Assembly: GCF_018070465.1 (NCBI RefSeq)
Contig: NZ_JAGPXT010000001.1
Span: forward strand, 248,001-312,000
Source: Micromonospora sp. C95
GTDB lineage: Bacteria; Actinomycetota; Actinomycetes; Mycobacteriales; Micromonosporaceae
DNA: 64,000 bases
Reading direction: 5' to 3'
Shown here piece after piece: positions 58,114-64,000 of the stretch; position 1 is the stretch's first letter, and every line of letters starts with the position of its first letter. The notes beneath the pieces were generated by a model that worked only from the letters and a program-made list of their open reading frames with translations, was not told the origin of the DNA and searched no databases. The translations under genes and the position numbers were made by a program.

Positions 58114-59571
58114 ATGCCGGACCGCACCGACTACTCGGCCCTCATCGCCGGGCACACCGCCGTCATCGAGATGATCAATTCCGGTGAGGCGGGTCTGCCG
58201 GTGCTGAACCAGCTGCTCCGCGTGGCCCAGCCGGCGCTCGGGGCCGCCGGGATGGCGTTCGTGGAGTTCGCGCCCACCGGCGGCCGGGTGATCGCCGCCA
58301 CCGGTGCCGCCGAGTGGACCGTCGGCCGCCCGCTGCCCGCAAACGATCCGGTCACCATCTGCCTGCTCGCCGGTCCCCGGGTGCAGTGCGTACGGACCGA
58401 CCGGTTCAGCAACGCGCTCGCCGACGAACTGGCCGAGCGCGGCCTGCGGCGGATGGTGGTCTCCCGGGCCGAGATCGGCGGCCACACCGTCGGCAGCCTG
58501 CACGCCCTCTACCTCGCCGGCGACGAGGAACCCACGGTCGAGGAACGCGGCGTGGTCGGATACCTCGGCTCCTGCATCGCCCACATGTACGGCGACCAGA
58601 GCGGCCTGCCGGTGCACGGCGACGGTCCGGTGGTCGCGGCGCTCGCCGACGGCCTGGCAGTGGTCGACCGGGACGCCCACGTACGGCTCTGGAATCCGGC
58701 CGCCGCGCAGGTGACCGGCCGGTCCGCCACCGAGGCGATCAACCAACCGCTGCCCTTCCCGCTGCCGCCGTCGGGGCAGGTCCTTGATCATCGGCTGCCG
58801 AGCGGGCGCTGGCTACGGATCACCTCCGGTGAGCTGCCCGGCCCCGGCGCGCTGCGGGTGGTCACCTTCCGGGACACCACCGACCAACAGCGGCACGACC
58901 ACGAGCGAGATCTCTTCGTCGCGGTCACCAGCCACGAACTGCGTACTCCGGTCACCGTCATCAAGGGCTACGCGGACACCCTCACCGACCACTGGGAGTC
59001 GCTGAGCGAGACCGACCGGCGGCAGGCAGCCCGGGTCATCGGCCAGCGGGCCAACGAGCTGGCCCGGCTGCTCGACCGGCTGCTCTCGTCCGCCGCCGAG
59101 GCGTGGCCGGGCGACGGGCCGCCGGCCCCCTTCGATCTCGCCGGGACGCTGCGGGTCGCAGTCGCCGACCTGCCCGCGGACCTGCGTCGGCGGACCACTC
59201 TTGAGGTGCCGACCGAGCTGCCCAGGGCGATCGGGCATCGGCAGAGCCTGGCCACCGTGCTCACCGAACTCGTCACGAACGCCGGCAAGTACTCCCCGCC
59301 GGGCTCCCCGATCGACGTCACCGCAGGCGCCGACGGCCAGACCGTCTGTTTCCGGGTCGCCGACCGGGGCATCGGCGTACGCCCGGAGCACGTGGAACGG
59401 GCCTTCGACCGGTTCTGGCAGGGCGACTCCGGCGACCGGCGGCGCTACCCCGGCACCGGGCTCGGCCTCTATCTCGTCCGCCGGATCGTTGAACAACAGA
59501 ATGGGTGGGTATTCCTTCGCCCGAGAAATGGTGGGGGTACGGTCGCAGAGGTGCGGCTGCCCCGCAGGTGA
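58114..59571 (+). CDS. Soluble sensor histidine kinase with GAF and PAS domains
   Basis: The 485-residue product has no membrane segment. Order: GAF-like domain (about 20-165), PAS (about 172-260, GLAVVDRDAHVRLWNPAAAQVTG), HisKA with the phospho-acceptor in VAVTSHELRTPVTVIKGYAD, and HATPase with TELVTNAGKYSPPG, VADRGIGV and GTGLGLYLV. There is no response regulator next to it, so the partner is elsewhere. The RsbW-like gene starts 33 bases downstream, suggesting a link with an anti-sigma-type switch. Confidence 0.92.
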   Translation: MPDRTDYSALIAGHTAVIEMINSGEAGLPVLNQLLRVAQPALGAAGMAFVEFAPTGGRVIAATGAAEWTVGRPLPANDPVTICLLAGPRVQCVRTDRFSNALADELAERGLRRMVVSRAEIGGHTVGSLHALYLAGDEEPTVEERGVVGYLGSCIAHMYGDQSGLPVHGDGPVVAALADGLAVVDRDAHVRLWNPAAAQVTGRSATEAINQPLPFPLPPSGQVLDHRLPSGRWLRITSGELPGPGALRVVTFRDTTDQQRHDHERDLFVAVTSHELRTPVTVIKGYADTLTDHWESLSETDRRQAARVIGQRANELARLLDRLLSSAAEAWPGDGPPAPFDLAGTLRVAVADLPADLRRRTTLEVPTELPRAIGHRQSLATVLTELVTNAGKYSPPGSPIDVTAGADGQTVCFRVADRGIGVRPEHVERAFDRFWQGDSGDRRRYPGTGLGLYLVRRIVEQQNGWVFLRPRNGGGTVAEVRLPRR

Positions 59572-59604
59572 CAGTGGGGGTCACGGGGCGAAAGAGGGGC
59601 AGAG

Positions 59605-60051
59605 GTGGCGAGGACAGCTGTCGAACGCGCGTGGTGCGTGGTGGTGCCGCACCATCCCAGTGGGGCGCGGATCGCCCGGCACCGGCTCGCCGCCGAACTG
59701 GCCGGAACCGTCTCCCCGGCGATGCTCGCGGATCTGGTGGCGGTCCTGGCTGAGCTGGTCGGTAACGCGGTCCGACACGCCGACCCGTTGCCGGGCGGCG
59801 TGGTCCGGGTCGCCTGGCGGCTGCGCTACCCGCCCGAGGGGCCGCAGCTGCGACTGCGGGTCACCGACGGCGGGGCCGCGACTGGCCCACGGATCCGCCC
59901 ACCCGACCCGGACGCGGCCGACGGGCGCGGCCTGCACATCGTCTCCGGTCTGGCGACCAGCTGGGGCGTGGAACGCGACGGACTCGGTCAGAGCGTCTGG
60001 GCCGACTTCGATCCGGTCGGCGACCGGCCGGCGCTGGTAACGACCGGCTGA
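59605..60051 (+). CDS. RsbW-like ATP-binding (HATPase_c_2) protein
   Basis: The 148-residue product has the GHKL fold of anti-sigma serine kinases: LAELVGNAVRHADPLPGG (N box), RVTDGGAATGP (G1) and GRGLHIVSGLATSWGVE (G2). Such proteins phosphorylate STAS anti-anti-sigma factors, but no STAS or sigma gene is adjacent. It follows the GAF-PAS kinase by 33 bases and probably shares its transcript. The GTG start has GGGGCAGAGG before it. Confidence 0.88.
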   Translation: MARTAVERAWCVVVPHHPSGARIARHRLAAELAGTVSPAMLADLVAVLAELVGNAVRHADPLPGGVVRVAWRLRYPPEGPQLRLRVTDGGAATGPRIRPPDPDAADGRGLHIVSGLATSWGVERDGLGQSVWADFDPVGDRPALVTTG

Positions 60052-60096
60052 ACCGGGAGGTCGACCCGTTGGCGCGACGCGGAGGCGGGTCCGGCC

Positions 60097-60115
60097 CCCA
60101 CCGGCCGCCGGTGGG
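60097..60115 (+). promoter_or_regulatory. Hairpin upstream of DUF5926 gene, abutting a -10 box
   Basis: CCCACCGG-CCG-CCGGTGGG is a perfect inverted repeat between the RsbW-like gene and the next start. It ends three bases before the -10-like TAGGCT (60119-60124). It may terminate the upstream message, act as an operator, or both. Confidence 0.5.
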
Positions 60116-60132
60116 CTCTAGGCTGTGTCGCC

Positions 60133-61017
60133 GTGAGCAAGCGTCGAAAGAACCAGCGGGCCGCCACTGCCACCGGCAAGCGGGAACGGATCCGGGACGT
60201 CTTCGTTCCCCGGCCCTTCGAGGGGCTGATCGACGAGCCCGAGTGGATCGCCCTGCGGGAGCTGGTGCCGGCCGCCTCCGCGCCGCTACGGCTGGTCCCG
60301 GCACTCGTCGACGAACACGGCGACCGGCCGGTGACCTTGGCCACCGTGCTGCCGATGGCCGCTCCCGCGATGAGCCGGGACGACGGCCACATCTTCATCG
60401 GGCTCCAGCGTCATCTGCAGTCCGGTGACGTCTCTCGCGACCTGGCCGAGTCGTTGCTCTGCGCACTGCGTACCGCCCCGGGCGCACCGGTCGCGGTGCC
60501 ACCGCTGCCCGGCCCGGGTCCCCGGTTGCAGGACATCCTGGTCGACGGCCCGTTGGAGATCAGCCTGCACGAGGGCTTCGAGTTCTGGCTGGCTCCCGAG
60601 GCCGCCGAGGATCCGACCGTGCGCGCCTCGCTGGAGCGGGCCAACGCGGCGATCTATCCGACGCAGCGACTGGCCGCCGCGCGTGCCGCGTACTGGTGCC
60701 GGGTGTCGGAGAAGGCCCACGTCCGCTGGGTGCTGCCGGAGGCCGAGGAGGCCGCCCTGGACGCACTGGCCCGGCTCGGCGCGGCCGGCTCGCTGACCCT
60801 CGGCGAGGCGACCCGGTTCGCCGGCATGTTCCGGGCCCACGGGCGGCTGGTGCCGGTCTGGGACCTACCGGAGGAAATTCCGGCGGGTGACTGGGAGCAG
60901 CCGGTCGCCGACTTCGCCAAGCGGTACGCCGACGCCCTGGCCGGGGCCGGCCCGCTCGACGCCGACGCCCGCCGGTCCCGGCAGGGACTGCTCGGCCGCC
61001 AACTCACCCTGCGCTGA
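60133..61017 (+). CDS. DUF5926 family protein
   Basis: The 294-residue soluble product matches the actinobacterial DUF5926 pattern: VPRPFEGLIDEPEWIALRELVPAA, TLATVLPMAAPAMSRDDGHIFIGLQ, SGDVSRDLAESLLCALR. Streptomyces relatives carry an N-terminal SEC-C zinc motif; here the N-terminus is only a short basic stretch (SKRRKNQR). Function unknown. GTG 60133 lies eight bases after TAGGCT, so it is probably leaderless. It is convergent with arcA at 12 bp. Confidence 0.85.
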   Translation: MSKRRKNQRAATATGKRERIRDVFVPRPFEGLIDEPEWIALRELVPAASAPLRLVPALVDEHGDRPVTLATVLPMAAPAMSRDDGHIFIGLQRHLQSGDVSRDLAESLLCALRTAPGAPVAVPPLPGPGPRLQDILVDGPLEISLHEGFEFWLAPEAAEDPTVRASLERANAAIYPTQRLAAARAAYWCRVSEKAHVRWVLPEAEEAALDALARLGAAGSLTLGEATRFAGMFRAHGRLVPVWDLPEEIPAGDWEQPVADFAKRYADALAGAGPLDADARRSRQGLLGRQLTLR

Positions 61018-61029
61018 GCCACCCTCCGG

Positions 61030-62250
61030 TCAGCCGGACCGGACCGGGCTCCGCTCCCGCAGCAGCGGGCAGGACATGCAACGGGGGCCACCACGCCCCG
61101 AGCCAAGCTCCGAGCCGGCGATCGGAACGAGTTCGATGCCGGCCCGCTCCAACTGGGCGTTTGTCTCGACGTTGCGCTCGTAACCGACGCAGAGTCGGGG
61201 CGCGAGTGCCAGGGTGTTGTTGCCGTCGTCCCACTGTTCGCGTTCGGCGGTCACCGGGTCGAGCCCGGTGTCGATCACCCGGAGCCGGTCCAGGTCCATC
61301 GCGTCGGCGGCGGCCCGCAGGAACGGCGACGGCCCGTCCACCCTCGGGTCCTCACCGTCGGCGCCGGCGACGACGGTGTACGCCGACAGCGTGCTGGCCA
61401 CGTTCGGGTACATCAGCACCGCGTCGGCGTCGACCATCGTGCAGATCGTGTCCAGGTGCATGGTGGCCCGTTCCTGGGCGATCGGTACGACGAGGATGGT
61501 GTGCGCCAGCCCGGCCGCGAAGACCCGCCGCGCCAGCCGCTCGGCACCGGCCGGGGTCGTCCGCTCGCCGACTCCGACGGCCAGCACCCCGGGTGCCAGC
61601 AGCAGCACGTCACCACCTTCCAGGGGTTCCAGGCCCGGCCGGTAGACGAACTCGGTGCCGGCGAACCGGGGATGGTGGCGGTAGATGGCATCGGTGAGCG
61701 TGGTCTCCCGCCGTCGGGCGGGCATCGCCAGACTCGTCACGCCGACCCGGTCACCGATCCACAGTGACGAGTCACGGGTGAACAGCAGGTTGGGCAGCGG
61801 GTCGATGATGAAGTCGTGTCGGTCCATCAGGGTGTAGACGAGGCCACCTCGACGGTCCCGACCGACCCGCAGTTCCTCGTGGGCCAGTCCGGCCACGAGG
61901 ACGCCGGCCAACGCGGCCGGATCGAGGTACGCCAGGTGGGCGGCGACCCGGGCGCGCAGGGTGTCGCCGAGCCGGGGCGAGTCGAGCACCTCGTCGGTCA
62001 GTTCGTTCCGGGCATCCGGCACGGCCAGCGTCTCGGTGAGCAGGTCGGTCAGGTAGAGCACCTCGACGCCGCGTTCCCGCAGGGCCCCCGCGAAGGCGTC
62101 GTGCTCCTCCTGCGCCCGGCCGACCCACGGGATAGCGTCGAAGAGCAACGAGTCGTTGTTGCGTGGGGTGAGCCGGGCGAGTTCCGGCCCCGGCCGGTGC
62201 AACAGGACGGTGCCGAGTCGGCCGACCTCACTGTCCACGTAGTGGCTCAC
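61030..62250 (-). CDS. arcA: Arginine deiminase
   Basis: The 406-residue product has the ADI features: [44 protein letters not shown], the catalytic-site [13 protein letters not shown], and the nucleophile cysteine C391 in [10 protein letters not shown]. The enzyme converts arginine to citrulline and ammonia. No arcB, arcC or antiporter gene is adjacent, so a full fermentative ADI pathway is not shown. The GTG at 62250 is chosen as the conserved sequence starts there and TACGCT lies six bases upstream (leaderless); the open frame to 62316 crosses the putative operator. Confidence 0.93.
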   Translation of the reverse strand: MSHYVDSEVGRLGTVLLHRPGPELARLTPRNNDSLLFDAIPWVGRAQEEHDAFAGALRERGVEVLYLTDLLTETLAVPDARNELTDEVLDSPRLGDTLRARVAAHLAYLDPAALAGVLVAGLAHEELRVGRDRRGGLVYTLMDRHDFIIDPLPNLLFTRDSSLWIGDRVGVTSLAMPARRRETTLTDAIYRHHPRFAGTEFVYRPGLEPLEGGDVLLLAPGVLAVGVGERTTPAGAERLARRVFAAGLAHTILVVPIAQERATMHLDTICTMVDADAVLMYPNVASTLSAYTVVAGADGEDPRVDGPSPFLRAAADAMDLDRLRVIDTGLDPVTAEREQWDDGNNTLALAPRLCVGYERNVETNAQLERAGIELVPIAGSELGSGRGGPRCMSCPLLRERSPVRSG

Positions 62251-62295
62251 CCTCGCAGCGTAGGGCAGGGTTTGGCGGTATCCGGTAAAACAACC

Positions 62296-62320
62296 GTGGA
62301 TGAATATGGCATTCATCCAC
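62296..62320. promoter_or_regulatory. Inverted repeat upstream of arcA (ARG-box-like)
   Basis: GTGGATGAAT-ATGGC-ATTCATCCAC is a perfect 10-bp dyad 46 bases before the arcA start. Its core TGAAT-N5-ATTCA resembles the ArgR/AhrC ARG box (TGAAT-N4-ATTCA) but has one extra central base. Confidence 0.5.
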
Positions 62321-62413
62321 AGTCATTCCGGCGCTCCGGCTTGCCGACCACCGGGACTGGCAACGTAGGGTAGTGAGAACGTAACTTCGAGGGACCTTTT
62401 GCCGGAGGTCGCG

Positions 62414-63154
62414 ATGACTGTCTTCCCCACACGTCGAGCCGTACCGTCCGCCAGGGCGCTGCCGCCAGTGGCGGTACCGCACCCCCGCGTCGAGTCTCCC
62501 GGGGTGGTCGCGACTCCTCGCCCGTCTCCCTTGGAGTGGGCCCGCCGCCGTCGGGCGGAGCGCGGCGCGCGACGGCTGGAGGCGGCCGGGGCCCGCGCAC
62601 TCGGTCAGCTCGACCATCTCGGGCCGGCCTGGCACGTCATCGACTGGCCCCGCACCGACGCGGCCGACGTCCTGCTCGACGACCCCGCGGACAACCGGGC
62701 CGGGTTCCTGGCCATCGGCCCGAGCGGGCTGTTCGCCGTCACCATCGCCGACCACGGCCGCGCCCGCGTTCTGGTCGCCGGTGACGTGGTGCAGATCAAC
62801 GGCAAGCGCCCGCCGTACGTGACCGAAGCCCGTCGCGACGCCCGGCGGGCCAGCAAGGCGCTGACCGCGGCCGTCGGCCACCCGATCCCGGTGACCCCGG
62901 TGCTCACCTTCGTGGGCTCCGGGGTCATCAGCGTCTACGGCCTGCCCAAGGACTGCCTCATGGCGACCCACCGGGAGCTCGACCGGCTGCTGGTGGCCGG
63001 CGGGAACCGGATCAGCCCGGCCACCGCCGAGAAGCTGTCCCGGGTCGCGCAGCACCCCGGGACCTGGGGAAACAGCGGCTACCCACCCGCGGCCGACTAC
63101 CGGTGGTACGAGGACGGCCGAATGGCCGCTGACAAGCCGGCCGGCCGCCGGTAA
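62414..63154 (+). CDS. NERD-like conserved protein
   Basis: The 246-residue product begins at ATG 62414, supported by GGAGGT five bases upstream. A basic Pro-rich N-terminus is followed by a domain (about 60-200) with HLGPAWHVIDWPRTDAADVL, DNRAGFLAIGPSGLFAVTI and VLTFVGSGVISVYGLP. The strand order with the LAIGPSGLFAV segment resembles NERD nuclease-related proteins, though the catalytic set is not obvious. Divergent from arcA. Function unknown. Confidence 0.6.
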   Translation: MTVFPTRRAVPSARALPPVAVPHPRVESPGVVATPRPSPLEWARRRRAERGARRLEAAGARALGQLDHLGPAWHVIDWPRTDAADVLLDDPADNRAGFLAIGPSGLFAVTIADHGRARVLVAGDVVQINGKRPPYVTEARRDARRASKALTAAVGHPIPVTPVLTFVGSGVISVYGLPKDCLMATHRELDRLLVAGGNRISPATAEKLSRVAQHPGTWGNSGYPPAADYRWYEDGRMAADKPAGRR

Positions 63155-63321
63155 CGTCAGCGGCGACGCCAGGCGGCCGGGGGCGGCCCAGCTTCCGCCG
63201 GCCCGCGCCGTCGCCGACCGGGCACTGATCGACACCGACGGAACGGTACGCCCAACGCGGTCGGCGGTCGCTACCGCGACCGGCTAGCGTGGACGTATCG
63301 TCGGTGCGCATAGGAGGCTCG

Positions 63322-63780
63322 GTGGCCCACGTCGAACTCTCGCTCTCGGAAGTGTTCGCGCCCTCCGGGGGGACACCGACAGAGCCTGGGTGCGACAACA
63401 TCAACCGCTGGTCGGCCACGGTCTCCAGCGCTCACGAGCCCTGCCTGCTGATCGACGCCGAAACCCGGGTGCTGGCCGTCTCCACCGCCGGTTGCGAGCT
63501 GCTCCAACTGGGCGCACCGGAGGACGTGATCGGTCTACCGCTGCTCGACGGCGGGCTGCGGCTGCTCGACTTCACCGCCTACCGGGGCGAGTTGGCCGAG
63601 CCCGAGATCGACAAGATTCCGCCGCTGCTGGCGCTCACCTCCGGCCGACTGGCCCGTGGTCTGCTCCGGATCGAGGCGGCGGAGGAGGACGCACCCGACG
63701 CGACGGTGGACGCGATCTCCACCCCCGTGGTCGCCGACGGAGCGGTGGCCGGCTCCCTCACCTTCTTCTCCGCGGTCTGA
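63322..63780 (+). CDS. Conserved hypothetical PAS-like protein
   Basis: The 152-residue product starts at GTG 63322, selected by AGGAGG four bases upstream; the GTG at 63289 would lie inside a TAGCGT box. The middle part EPCLLIDAETRVLAVSTAGCELLQLG looks like a PAS domain core, and the end PVVADGAVAGSLTFFSAV like a sensory beta strand pair. No output domain is present. Function unknown; the downstream gene encodes a lipoprotein. Confidence 0.6.
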   Translation: MAHVELSLSEVFAPSGGTPTEPGCDNINRWSATVSSAHEPCLLIDAETRVLAVSTAGCELLQLGAPEDVIGLPLLDGGLRLLDFTAYRGELAEPEIDKIPPLLALTSGRLARGLLRIEAAEEDAPDATVDAISTPVVADGAVAGSLTFFSAV

Positions 63781-63841
63781 CTTCCTCCTACCATGGGCTC
63801 GGCCCCTGCCACTCCGAGTCTCCCGCCCTGAGGACCACCCC

Positions 63842-64000
63842 GTGCCGCCCACCTCGCCGTTCCACGCCGTCCCCGGCCGGCCGGCCACCGGCTTACGTCC
63901 CGGTGCCGACGTGGCTCTCCGCCCCTCCCGGCGGCACCGCCGACTTGTCGGTGTCGCCGTGCTGGCCGCACTGCTGACCGTCGGATGCGGCGCGCCCCCG
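63842..64000 (+). CDS. Lipoprotein (3'-truncated by window end)
   Basis: A frame open to the right edge encodes 53 residues from GTG 63842, with GAGGA about eight bases upstream. A basic N-terminal region (RPSRRHRRL) is followed by a hydrophobic core and the lipobox LTVGC (cysteine at residue 49), so the mature protein should be lipid-anchored outside the cell. The rest lies beyond the window. Confidence 0.7.
   Translation, partial: MPPTSPFHAVPGRPATGLRPGADVALRPSRRHRRLVGVAVLAALLTVGCGAPP

Overview
The window comes from a high-GC actinobacterium and most resembles Micromonosporaceae (Micromonospora/Salinispora type). The pointers are pervasive G/C third positions, GTG and TTG starts, many leaderless genes with a TANNNT box 6-8 nt before the start codon, and a gene set typical of that group: DUF5926, cyclophilin next to rhomboid and a PH-domain protein, LytS/LytTR with a solute symporter, several LCP proteins. 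The genus is inferred from content, not from a database search.

Layout. 1-3.1 kb: a partial HEPN-motif protein, a PIN-domain protein and about 1.2 kb of gene-poor DNA lie on the 3' side of a tRNA-Arg/tRNA-Ser pair, which suggests the end of an integrated island. 3.4-12 kb: EcsC-like protein with a histone-H1-like basic region, CPBP protease, flavohemoglobin, an unusual HTH-peptide deformylase fusion, an IdeR-boxed FhuF-like protein and a GT-C membrane glycosyltransferase. 12-18.4 kb: methyltransferase, PEBP protein, MerR/SDR divergon, tRNA-Ser(UGA), and a redox locus of quinone oxidoreductase, SoxR and split transketolase. 18.5-26.8 kb: GT2 and GT-C glycosyltransferases, secreted SGNH-lectin protein, OmpR-type two-component system with a lipoprotein. 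27-35.5 kb: thiolase, PH-domain protein, rhomboid, cyclophilin, basic membrane protein, CorA, aminotransferase, SnoaL-like, CBS and Nudix proteins.

35.7-42.4 kb: a compact operon of nucleotidyltransferase, glycerol-1-phosphate-dehydrogenase-like enzyme and CDP-alcohol phosphotransferase, then GT4, an Fpg/Nei glycosylase and an exopolysaccharide glycosylphosphotransferase. 42.4-51.4 kb: LytS/LytTR pair, large secreted beta-sandwich-repeat protein, a cluster of three DnaA boxes, small membrane protein plus solute symporter, and an ABC exporter. 51.4-64 kb: a parS-like site at the start of a flavin-reductase-like gene, UDP-sugar epimerase/decarboxylase, three consecutive LCP cell-wall ligases, rhodanese, glycerophosphodiesterase, GAF-PAS histidine kinase, RsbW-like kinase, DUF5926 protein, arginine deiminase, two conserved unknowns and the start of a lipoprotein.

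The parS-like site, the DnaA boxes, and the cyclophilin/rhomboid/PH-domain, DUF5926 and tRNA context suggest a core, possibly origin-proximal chromosome segment; dnaA and oriC are not in the window. Two families of intergenic hairpins with shared sequence recur at gene 3' ends and probably act as (bi)directional terminators. No CRISPR array, rRNA or intact insertion sequence was seen.
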